Origin: Parietaria judaica
Taxonomy: Eukaryota; Streptophyta; Magnoliopsida; Rosales; Urticaceae
Direction: 5' to 3'
DNA length: 64,000 bases
NCBI GenBank assembly: GCA_954871525.1
Contig: OX940869.1
Location: 20,860,001 to 20,924,000, forward strand
Part shown: positions 55,120 through 64,000 of the stretch, in pieces
Position numbering within the stretch: position 1 is the first letter of the stretch
How the letters are laid out: each line of letters opens with the position of its first letter
The notes under the pieces: model-generated
Seen by the model: only the letters and a program-made list of their open reading frames with translations
What the model was told of the DNA's origin: nothing
Databases searched by the model: none
Made by a program: the position numbers and the translations under genes

Positions 55120-58040
55120 TGTTGGACATGTGTCCTTAAACAAGCTGTCTTTTCCCTAATTGTAAAAGATTTTGACCAAAGTCGTTGAATAAAATATGTT
55201 ACTTATTATGTTAATCTTTTTATAGTTTCTGGAAGAGTAAAATAGAATGTTTGTTCCATAGTTCATAAAGGATACAATTATGTTATTATTATCAAAACCG
55301 AGTCAATGAGAGGAAGAATTAATAATCATAATAAATGAACTTAAAATGTCCGTGACCTGATTAACTGGGTGTAAGCCCATTAATCGTATAAGGTCATTAA
55401 TGTGACTAAGTGATAATCCTATTCTGGATTAAGTATGTGTGTCACACTCACTATAAGTGCATTAAGTATGAAGCGACTTCATACTGTACTGGACCTGACT
55501 TAAACTCCGGAAGTTGTTATATAAGACCGTCACTGACAACTTGGAGTTTAGTCACTAGTAGATGATCAAATGGATATTCGATCTAAGTCCTAAGTGACCT
55601 CGAGCCTGAACTGTTGACTTGATTGTTCTTTGATTTAACAGTTAAAGAACACATTTATTGTCGTTCCCAATGCTGCTATTTTGGGAACATGATGGTTAAT
55701 AGATAAGGGTAGTTTGGTCATAGAAACGGACATCACATAGCTCTCTTCAGAGTCAAGATCATTCCCTTGATTGTTAGTTGTAAGAAGTGAGAGGTACCCG
55801 TGCGCAACTTATGAATCGAAACCATAAGTGGTTTATTCACAATATTACTAACTGAGTTGAGGATGAAAATGCAATGAGAGGCAAAACGGTAAAAACGGCC
55901 TGCTCGTGTGTGGATCATCAAGTGAAAGATCAATAACCCGAATTTGATTGTATCAATGGACACCTTGCTATAAAGGGATTAATATATACTGTATCACTAA
56001 AGAGTGCATCCTCGGGTTTATAGTGGAATAACATCGTGGTTTGACGAACCACTAGCAATTCGTTAGAGCTTCAGTGATACGGGTCCATGGTCCCCAGGAT
56101 AGCTCCGGAACGGATGATACGCACATGATTTAAACATTCAATATGTTTTATCATTTTCCAGGATTCATAAAACTAGAGTCTGTGTCAGACTTTTGAAGTT
56201 TTATTTTTGACGTGGCAAAAGTACCAAAGTTTGGTGCTGGAAATTTAACTGATAAAATAAAGTTGAATTTAGATTTTTCATCAACTGAAAAGTTGTTGGA
56301 AATTAAATTCTAAGAGAATTTACTTTTGGAACCGAGTCGTTTCGACGTACGGTTTGTGATTTAGAGAATTTCCAAGCTTACGATCATTTTCGTAAATATG
56401 TGAAGTTTAATCACATGTCACTAATTTAAATGATGGTGTTGAACCACGACATTTAATGTGTGATATTGAGATCGGAGGTTAATAATATAATTTAATTATT
56501 TGGATTTAATTATTAATATTTTTATTAATAATTAATAGATTTATGTTATTTAAATTAAAATACATATTCATATATATATATATGTGTGTGTGTGTTGAAC
56601 CACGACATTTAATGTGTGATATTGAGATCAGAGGTTAATAATATAATTTAATTATTTGGATTTAATTATTAATATTCTTATTAATAATTAATTAATAATT
56701 AATAGATTTATGTTATTTAAATAAAAATATATATTTGGTATATATATATATATATATATATATATGAATATGTAGAAATAATGCAGCCCAAGTAAATGTG
56801 TGAGTTGGGCTTACACGAATTTACTTGGATTTGGACTTTCCAAATATGCGGCATAAGTACCTATGTTTAGGTATTAATGGAAATCCTTGAAATTAATTTG
56901 GTTCATTAGAACGGTTAAGTTTGATCTTAACCGTTGGATCATGATAATTAATTTGGAAAGCTAAATTTGAAAAGGACTTGGTGACCAAGCATGGATTTCT
57001 AATATGGTTAATTAATTAAATCCATTGGATTAGTTTAAGATTTAATCTTAACCATTGGATTGGAAATTAATTAACATGTATATATGGAAATGCAAAATTC
57101 GAATTTATTATAATGGAGATTGAATTTTTGCTTGGTGAACAAGTAATGAGGCTTGACTTTATGCTAAATCAATATGGTCCATTAGATTGGTTATGGAATT
57201 AATTCCAACAATTGGATCTAGACTATTGATTTCGAAATTTCCATATGCATGTATAGGGAATTAGAATTCTCTTACATAAGGAAGTGGTTGGATAATTGAT
57301 TTATTCATGCTTTCCTTATTTGGTTAAATCCCTAATTAGTCGTAACCATTGGATCATTGGTGATTCAATCTTGGCCATTGGTTTGGAGTGATTAATTATA
57401 TTTGCCCATTACAGAATTCGAAATTCATGAATGGAAGCTTCCCTTATTGGCTTCTCCATGAGCCTATAAATACAAGGCTCATTCTACACATTTCACACAC
57501 CTTCCCCAGAGCAAGAATTCGATCTCTCTCTCTCTAGAGTCTGCGAATTTCTTAGCCTCTGGTCTCTCTTTTCTTTTTCGGCTTAGTGAGACGTTGTTCT
57601 CCGAAAGCTTTAAAAGAACCATCAGTTAAATTTTTTGCGACGGAGTCCTGCCGGCGAAGCCCACGCTTTGGTACGAGGAGTCTAGGAGAATATCCCGGAA
57701 GATCACAGGAGTTTCCCTCAGCATCAGCGAAGCCCTACCCAGTTCAGTACGCGTAGCCGGAATCGTCAAAGCGTGAGGTACGGCCTTATCCATTGGGTCA
57801 ATAAATGCAAACTTTTATTTACAGTTTATTTATTTCCTATAGACTAGATTATTTATTAATAATATATGAAAAGTTAAATAATAATAATTTATCAGATCTT
57901 GATTTTGGTTATTATCCGATGTTCAAATCGTTGTACGAGTAACAAGTTTTTCCGCTTTAAATATTTTTAAATGTAACCCGGACGGCTTGACGGCATAAAT
58001 CGTGATAATATTATCGGGAAACGTAATGAACTTCCCAGCA
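55120..58040 (+). mobile_element. R3: solo copia LTR in the F-box pseudogene
   Basis: Starts TGTTGGACATG and ends AACTTCCCAGCA, with CGTGT on both sides (55115-55119 and 58041-58045). No primer site or polypurine tract borders it, so it is a solo LTR from recombination between two LTRs. TATA box at 57475-57482. It is longer than the R1/R2 LTRs partly because of a 156-bp tandem duplication (about 56438-56740) with TG/TA microsatellites at the joint. Confidence 0.92.
56438..56740. repeat. 156-bp tandem duplication in the solo LTR
   Basis: GTTGAACCACGACATTTAAT occurs at 56438 and 56594, each followed by the same AATATAATTTAATTATTTGG stretch. A TATATG/TGTGTG microsatellite (about 56568-56593) separates them. 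Confidence 0.85.
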
Positions 58041-58319
58041 CGTGTACCAAGGGCAATCATGATTGGGTCATTTTTGGTCTGATGACAGATTCGGTGAGCA
58101 TCGATAAACAACTGATCGCCACATATGAGAGCCCGCCAGGTTTTGGTGACGCTTTTGAATCGCATCACAGGTTTTGCTGGGAGTTTCGCTAGGATTTTGG
58201 AGAAGACGAGAGCTTCGGGAAGATTACCCGTTGTGTTTTCTATTGGAATGTTTTAAGAGAAGAAAGGGAGGCTGAAGAAATAAACTAGAAACTGAAATTT
58301 TAAGGGAAACTGCCCTGTC

Positions 58320-58445
58320 GTGATGGAGTTGGAAACCAACCGACGTTCGTAGTTTCACACTGCGGACCAAATACACTTCTACCATGGCTATATTGCAATA
58401 GTTCGTGGGCAATTTTTTTCGCATCTAGCCGCGATATATATAAAT
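58320..58445. repeat. CCGCGG island 4 (weak)
   Basis: Only variants: CACTGCGGACC (about 58358), AGCCGCGATATAT (about 58426) and ACTGCGGCTTTCG (about 58450). It lies between F-box pseudogene 2 and the next unit. Confidence 0.45.
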
Positions 58446-58509
58446 ACATACTGCGGCTTTCGTTAAACGTGTTTGTTAAATTAGTTTTAATTTTTTTTAA
58501 CAGAATCCT

Positions 58510-59879
58510 AAAAATGATTTTCAACCGCCAGTCCTTTCGTTGTCGTTCCTCTGACCATCACGATTGTTGTTCCACCCTTATTGTCACCATAGTCGTCCCC
58601 GTCGCCGTTCCCGTCACGTTACGTAAGTAAGTGCTATTCATTGTTTTTGTAGGTGCTATATGAAAAAACGAAATATATATTTTTGTAATTTTTATCAAAA
58701 CTTCGATTTGTTTAGATGCATAGGAATCATAATCGGGGTTAATGGCATGTTTTGAGTATCGTAAGTTAAAGAAATTTTTATTTTTAGTTGTTGTATGCCA
58801 ATTTTTTGATGAAATGAATATGTAGTTATTTGTTAATTTTTCTATAGACAACATGTTTAATGGAAACGGGTTTGATTCTCACCGGTTGTTTAAGCCAATT
58901 CGATCGAGTTGGGAAAAGCATTGCATCTAGGAGACATTTAACATTGGAATGGAACGTTCGAAAGATATGATCAATCGCATTCCCCACTTGACCTGGGAGG
59001 GATCATTGACCATGCACTGACCCGAGGTACTTTCATTTGATGGAGACAAAGTCAGAGCCTCGCCATGGAGTTCGAAGCACATGGCTGCGGGGGCGGTACT
59101 ACCCCTTCATCCATACTTCGAACAATTTTTCCAGATGGTCGATCTAGATCCTTACCAACTAGGACCAGAGTCTTACAAAATTTTGTCGGGGTTAGCCATC
59201 ATTTCTTTCCGTTTCCGGGACCAGCTTCCAACTCCCCGAATTTTTTGAAGCTCTGCGGCCTAGTGAAGACAAAATTCTGATTCTATGCTCTTGACCTGTT
59301 TGATGACGAACCTCTCTATGTAGACTACAGGAAAGGAGTAAGTCGATGCCAACGGGATCAACACTACTTCTTCACCATGGAGGTGAGGCTGCTCGGAGCT
59401 ACTTAAGAACCTCCAACTTGAGCAATGCTTGACTGGCCCGAAAAGCCCAAGAAGTTCCCAAGATGGATGGATCTTACCGCCTGTTTCACGGGGCTGAGTG
59501 AGCTTGTGAACGAGGAGTCTCTACGTGAGTGCGGCTTGTTAACAAGTGAGTAGAAAATAAGGAATTTTCCCAACGAGTACTTATATGAAGATATCAAGTA
59601 CTTCCGGGTGGAGGATGAGGCATAGAAGTATTTCCACGGGCAGATGTGTTGCGACATGGAAGCCCCTAAAGGGCACATGGGACTACGGGCAGTTTTGAAA
59701 ATCGTGGAAGAAGAGGAACCTGCCAACAGCAAAGTTTGGGACACCATGAAAATTTGGAAGAATTACCTCGAGCAGACGTGTTTCTGGAATGACAAGGCTA
59801 CTTGTCCTCTGCGTAACGAACAATGCTACAACCTCTTTTTTCCTACTAATGGCCGCTACATTTGGAAGACATATTATTA
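58510..59879 (+). pseudogene. Decayed gypsy-type transposon-domain gene with 5'-UTR intron
   Basis: A first exon ends before GTAAGT at 58623; the acceptor TTTTCTATAG ends at 58847, and ATG follows at 58853 (MFNGNGFDSHRLFKP). Read across frames the protein has AAGAVLPLHPYFEQFFQMVD and LDPYQLGPESYKILSGLAII, which resemble the Transposase_28 ('gypsy type transposon') domain seen in the G1 and G2 aORFs. Further on: LDFDDEPLYVD-type, MEVRLLGAT, FPRWMDLTACFTGLSELVNEE and, at the end, a frame of 78 codons (59644-59880). At least five frame changes or stops. Not functional; a source element is not evident. Confidence 0.55.
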
Positions 59880-60014
59880 GTTATTAGTTATTACCTTTTT
59901 AATTAAGTACTATGAAAATCATATTACGTTGTTTTTATCATATTGTGTCCGGTCTTTTGTGTTATGAACCATATTAATTATAATATATGAACCATATTAT
60001 GTTTGTTCTTATAT

Positions 60015-60220
60015 ATGTAAAACCGCGGTACATCTTACAAAACCGCGCTCCATTGGCAAACCAGGAATCTTATACCATGGCTTGGTGTTTAGGGTTTAGG
60101 GTTTAGGGTTTAAGGGTTTATGGAGTTATAGCAGCCGCGGTTATTCTATACAGGCTGCAATTTTATTACAGAAACAGCGGCCCTTATGCTTGCCAAGTAT
60201 GTAATACCGCGGCTTTTCTA
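60015..60220. repeat. CCGCGG island 5
   Basis: CCGCGG at 60023, 60135 and 60207, plus AACCGCGCTCC (about 60041) and CAGCGGCCC (about 60174). AT-rich. Confidence 0.65.
60089..60121. repeat. Short telomere-like tract
   Basis: Three to four consecutive GTTTAGG units, then GTTTAAGGGTTTATGG. Plant telomeres are TTTAGGG repeats. The tract is within island 5 and may be a chance or transposon-borne copy. Confidence 0.75.
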
Positions 60221-60453
60221 CTGGCTTCGTTGAAATTTTACGCTTATTACAATATGTATGAGTACACAGTGCCCATCCTCCCACTTACGAAATTCTATTT
60301 GGACGTATGTATTTATCTTTCGCGGTTTAATTTGGTAAGAAATGTCAAAATTATAAGCCATAACATTATGTATATTATTGTTGGCAATTTGTGTTTCGGT
60401 CGTTTAAAGTCCCGTACGCAAAGTATTTCAACCGATTTTAACTTATTTTATGT

Positions 60454-60497
<44 letters not shown>

Positions 60498-61130
60498 CTA
60501 CCAATTTATTTAGTGTTAGAAAACAGATACTGATTATTTATTATATATAACCAATTATTATTATCGTGTATAATTATTATACTGAGCCTATATAGCGCTA
60601 GTCCGATTTCTTAACCCTAAACAGTCAAGTTGTCATATTCAATAACAATGATAATAAATCTATACCATAAATTTATTTATAATTAATATTTACTTAGCTA
60701 TCTTATATACTATTTTTAAATCTTATTTATCTATAGTCGATATTATAGCTAGCTATATATAGTCCGACTTCTAATTAAACCTTTATAAATAGTCAAGTGT
60801 TCAATAATGATAAAATTAAAACCACTTTTATTATTTATAATTAATATTTACTTAACTATATATATATACTATTTAATATTTCTAATCTGAAACGGCTGGA
60901 AACCACTATAGAGAAGCAAGAATCCAATTTTAATCTCAAAGAAGTCGATGGGCACTCTTAAATTTTGTTCATATATATCCTTAAAATTTGCTCGAATAAT
61001 ACAAAACGATTTTTATTCGTGATGAAACACGATTACCGCCATGATATTTACGTATCAGCCCCGGTTGAATTTGAAGCAACGTAGAAATTAACATGGCTTG
61101 GTGTTTAATTATCGCAGTTGGTGTTGGAAA
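60221..61130. other. AT-rich stretch with (TA)n and a tandem duplication
   Basis: (TA)n at about 60457-60494. A duplication of period about 161 bp (about 60600-60880): AGTCCGA at 60600 and 60761, each followed by AGTCAAG and TTATTTATAATTAATATTTA. CATGGCTTGGTGTTTA occurs at about 61091 and about 60076. No gene is seen. Confidence 0.7.
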
Positions 61131-61139
61131 TTGGTACTA

Positions 61140-61385
61140 CTCTGATACCAACTGTTGGGAATAATCCTCGTTAATTATCACGATTTGTGCTGTCGGACCG
61201 TCCGGGTAACATTTAAAAAATTATTTTAAGTGGAAAACATGTTATCCGACCAACGATCTGAACATCGGATAATAACCATATTACAAGCCCCGATAAATAT
61301 TATGTAATTTAATATTCATAAATCATTATTAATAATCTAGTCATTTATAGGAAATAAATAGAAAGCAGTAAATGGTCGCATTTAA
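61140..61385 (-). mobile_element. R4: end of a copia LTR with primer site
   Basis: On + CTCTGATACCAACTGTTGGGA: the complement of a primer site (GGTATCAGAG) next to the LTR end at 61153. The sequence to about 61385 matches the first 230 bp of 43787 onward (CACGATTTGTGC, GGAAAACATGTTATC, AAAGCAGTAAATGGT). It breaks off at a 16-bp direct repeat, AAAGCAGTAAATGGTC, at about 61361 and 61384. Confidence 0.8.
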
Positions 61386-61447
61386 AGCAGTAAATGGTCC
61401 GCGTGGCCAGAGTTAACGGGTAAGTTAACGGTGTTACAAGAATGGAG

Positions 61448-61598
61448 TGGTCAACTCCCCAAATATGACTTTGGGTATTTTTACCACCATTTTTAAACTT
61501 TGGGTACACGAGGGGTTCATTGACCAAACTTTGGGTATTTTTTCCGTCATTAACCCTTCCCCTAAATAATTATTATAGTAGTACTAGATTCCTTATTC

Positions 61599-61678
<80 letters not shown>
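61448..61678. repeat. Second copy of the GGTCAACTCCC repeat with (TTA)n tail
   Basis: GGTCAACTCCCCAAAT...TTTGGGTA...TTGACCAAACTTTGGGT (61448-61560) resembles 50719-50815, and a TTA microsatellite follows at about 61600-61678, as in that copy. The TTA tail on the same side in both copies suggests a mobile repeat with a simple-sequence end. Confidence 0.7.
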
Positions 61679-62335
61679 ACTTCTAACAAGTATAAGATTT
61701 GAATCGAACTTTTAGCGTAGATAAACCAAAATTTGGAAAGAAAAAAAAAAGACATCCGGAACTTGCCCATTTAGATCCTAGGATTCTCTTTACGGATTGC
61801 GCGAAACAACCCAGCAATGTGGAATGCGGATACTGAGTGATGAAATATATGCAAGACACGGTTACGAAAGGTATCGGCAAACACCTATCATTATACGCAC
61901 ATCGTTATTCAACCAAAGATATTGATGATCTTAGAATCGAATTAGCGAGTTATGTAGAAAACTTTTTTATACTTTTCTAAAAGTTTCCAAGTATTTAAGT
62001 ACTTTTTTGAAGGCGCATTTAAGTAACTTTTTTAAGGTGTATTTAAGTACTTATTTGTATTGAATAGTGAATTGTTTGTTACTTTAAGAAATGAGTTATA
62101 TGTACGTGTACAATTTAGTAATGGCGTTATTGTTTTGGGCTTGTTTATAATTTTTGAATATATAGGCAAGCTAGCTTAATTTAAGGTGTAAAACTAGTTC
62201 GGGTGCTCCCGCGTGCGTGCGCGGGGGCTTTCGGGATCCCGGAGCCCTTCCAGGCGCGTGAGGGGGAAATTGAGCGCTCTAGGGGGCTTTCAGCCGCGTG
62301 GGGGGGCTCTTGAGCGCTCGAGGGCCTTTTGGGAC
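61679..62335. other. Unassigned stretch, AT-rich then GC-rich
   Basis: 61690-62180 is AT-rich with no frame I recognise; it has three copies of a TTTAAGTA(A/C)TTTT unit at about 61995-62070. From 62190 to 62335 it is GC-rich, with a near repeat of GGCTTTC...GAGCGCTC (about 62205-62330). No gene. Confidence 0.4.
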
Positions 62336-62339
62336 GCTT

Positions 62340-63080
62340 CTGTAATAAAATTGGCCGCGGCGCGATTATAAAAGAACTGGATATAATTTTTAACTTAACC
62401 GCGGCACCGTTTTCCATCAGGTCGAACGAGCCGGGCTATCGATTATTAAAGCCCAGACGTAATATTTGTACATAACACGGCTCATTTTCTCGCAGCCGCG
62501 GCCTGGGCCAAAACTAATAACGGCTAATTTCAATTGGCACCTCGACGTTTATTACATTTTCAAGAGGCAAAAAAATAGAGAAGCCGCGGCAAGTTTTTTG
62601 TTAAAAAAAACTCAATTTTTAAATATCAACTGGCGGCTTTATTTCAAAACCACGGCGGCTTGGTTCAAGCATTACAACGGCACAATTCCTAGGTTACCGC
62701 GGTTATATACTTCTTCATGACCGCGGTTTGTTGTTTAACATGATGCCGCGGTTTCAGTTTAATAAGGTGCAACAGTGTTTGTTTGACGAGCTGCCACGGT
62801 TGAGTTTAGTGGAATACACTTATTTGCCAAAATCAAATGCCGCGGCTTATTTTATCACTGCCCTGCTGCGGTTGAGTTCAGTGGAACACTGCTTTTATCA
62901 CAAAACCAAAGCCGCGGTTAAATTTACTATGTTACCGTATAAATCAGCCGCAGTTTGCGTTATTAAGGTCCGAGGCAATATTTTAGTAAAAAAAAAGGGA
63001 TCTACAACGTTTCAGAGACGTTTAACTAATAATGGCCACGATAATCTAGAAATATTGCCGCGGCTTGACTTTTTTCTGAC
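62340..63080. repeat. CCGCGG island 6, the densest
   Basis: CCGCGG at 62355, 62399, 62496, 62584, 62697, 62721, 62746, 62840, 62912 and 63058, plus variants (CACGGCGG, GCTGCGGTTGAG, GCCACGGTTGAG, GCCGCAGTTTG). Spacing is 25-150 bp. GGTTGAGTT(T/C)AGTGGAA occurs twice (about 62790 and 62870). Open frames here look incidental. Confidence 0.75.
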
Positions 63081-63770
63081 CACGTCTTAGTGCAGAACTG
63101 AAATATTTGCTCACAAAGTACCACGCGTCTATCAACCACGTTTCAAAATTGTCCTCAAAGGTTTCAAGGACTGTTTTAAACTGTCGTCAAATTAGATATA
63201 TCTACTAGTATTAGTTACAATTGTAATTTATATCAAAATAAGACTTATAGTTACACTTTGACATAAATTATATCTATTAATTAATGAGAACATACTTGCA
63301 TATATTAATTTTCTTTCCTTTCTTCTTCCCTACTTTCTTCTTGTTCTTCTTCTACTTCTTAATTTTTAGTTTTTGATGGGTAAACCATTTTAACAAGAAA
63401 GTATGCGAACAAGTCAAAATACTAGAGATATTGAAAACATGGCAATGGCAAGTCGGGATTTTTAGAACCTTTGTTTGAAACATATATGATATAAGAATAA
63501 CCCATGAAATACCCAAAAACCACATAAGGTTTAAGGGAAATGCTCATACTTTCAAACAATTCATTTATACCCATTAGTAAACTATTTTGGACTATTTTAA
63601 CCCTAAAACTAATTACATTTTTAATTTTCGTTTTAATTATTTTTTAATTAATTTCGAAATTTAAAACCAACAATAATGACGGTTGACATTTTCTAGCATA
63701 TTTATTACCTTTTATTTTAATAGATATTGAATAATTAATTTCAAATTCAAAAATTAATTTGGTATTTCAA
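63081..63770. other. AT-rich intergenic stretch with CTT tract
   Basis: No gene recognised. A pyrimidine tract of CTT type lies at about 63308-63362. Confidence 0.5.
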
Positions 63771-64000
63771 CCACCTTCTTCAATCATTAATTTCTTCATC
63801 TGTTTTTTTTTTTTCTTGCCATCGCTCGCATGCTTGCTGCGCAACCTCTTTCTCGCCATCGCCATCCCCTCGATTGCTTGCCGCGCCTCATCTCCTCTCG
63901 CCGTCGTTCCTCTCTGCTCGTCGTTGCGCATCATCCTTCGTCGCGCCACCTCCCCGTCGCTGGCAGCCCCGCGTACGCCGGCAGCCCCTCGCCTCGCGCC
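63771..64000. other. GC-rich edge, possibly near a gene start
   Basis: Sharp change from AT-rich to C-rich, CpG-containing DNA (CGTCGT, GCCGTCG, CGCGCC). On minus 63767-63949 it can be read as a charged 60-residue frame of low complexity, which I would not call a gene. The composition fits a 5' UTR or first exon of a gene beyond the window on +, or another transposon. Confidence 0.35.

Larger units (their letters stand above)
54436..58243 (-). pseudogene. F-box protein pseudogene 2, split by a solo LTR
   Basis: The N-terminal part is at 58243-58041, the rest at 55119-54436, with a solo LTR between. F-box: NLPEALVFSKILAKLPAKP then VMRFKSVTKTWRALI. F-box-associated part: SESFILIWINGRVQKIGV, MVGSYNGFIFLRIG, VAVFNLATQEMRILPIPP, YKVVRLCLGKHVHPF. 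The frame is continuous across the insertion if one CGTGT copy is removed. Compared with pseudogene 1, the start codon is ATA (58241-58243), one base is missing near 54769 (GTGTCGAC against GTGTTCGAC), and a TGA stands at 54700-54702. Because the missing base and the lost start are independent of the LTR, the order of events is not clear. Confidence 0.85.

Noticed and set aside
61700..61990. Possible C-terminal end of a transposase (frame on + around 61900-61980)
   Set aside because: The frame is short and AT-rich, and no motif could be named with confidence.
62466..63090. Frames of 84 and 120 codons in the CCGCGG island
   Set aside because: The motif-rich DNA is open by chance; the sequences show no domain and contain the repeated island motif.
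49600..63110. Complete CACTA element
   Set aside because: Island structure is suggestive, but no CACTA terminal inverted repeats or 3-bp target duplications were found and no transposase is readable, so only the islands are reported.
63767..63949. 60-codon frame on minus at the window edge
   Set aside because: Low-complexity charged sequence from a C-rich stretch; more likely the noncoding or opposite-strand edge of a gene outside the window.

Overview
This is nuclear DNA of a flowering plant, most likely from a gene-poor heterochromatic region. The evidence is the density of LTR retrotransposons (Ty3/gypsy of the Tat type with an antisense extra ORF, and Ty1/copia with unusually long LTRs of about 2.7 kb), F-box pseudogenes of the plant F-box-associated type, small GT-AG introns, plant telomere-like TTTAGGG, and initiator-Met-tRNA primer sites. 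No intact host gene, rRNA or tRNA gene was found. The species cannot be named from the sequence.

Layout, 1-49.2 kb: nested retrotransposons. G1a (1-6843) is the 3' part of a Tat-like gypsy element on +: RNase H remnant, a 42/47-bp tandem array, an antisense extra ORF (aORF) and an LTR. After it come an inverted copia LTR fragment (6844-7692) and a copia tail with LTR (7693-about 9500), then G2b, a minus-strand gypsy gag with its 5' LTR (9672-12857). G2b abuts G1b, a second G1 copy (12858-14413 resuming at 46518-about 49200). G1b is split by minus-strand copia R1 (LTRs 14414-17145 and 43787-46512; target duplication CGAGA on both outer sides). R1 is split by minus-strand gypsy G2a (21069-about 43395: LTR, aORF on +, 114-bp array, pol, gag). 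G2a is split in its aORF by plus-strand copia R2 (23440-33757, target duplication CGACC). The order of events is G1b, then R1, then G2a, then R2. G2a has lost its 5' LTR together with part of the R1 leader.

Layout, 49.2-64 kb: a different landscape. Two tandem F-box pseudogenes lie on minus; the second is split by a 2.9-kb solo copia LTR with a CGTGT duplication. Two decayed transposon-type genes lie on + (51.0 and 58.9 kb), each preceded by a probable 5'-UTR intron. The four gene-like units are separated by AT-rich islands carrying many copies of the palindrome CCGCGG, which resemble the subterminal repeats of DNA transposons. TTA and TA microsatellites, a short telomere-like tract and another LTR fragment fill the rest. 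The last 0.2 kb is GC-rich and may be the edge of a gene outside the window.

Function: nothing here looks like a working pathway. The retroelement genes carry stops, frameshifts, a changed reverse transcriptase active site and a collapsed integrase core. The informative content is the insertion history and several structural features: a primer-binding site captured inside an LTR, a higher-order tandem array, a perfect hairpin at a gag/protease stop, and the CCGCGG islands. Coordinates of diffuse elements are by eye, and all homologies are judged from the window itself plus recalled family motifs, not from database searches.
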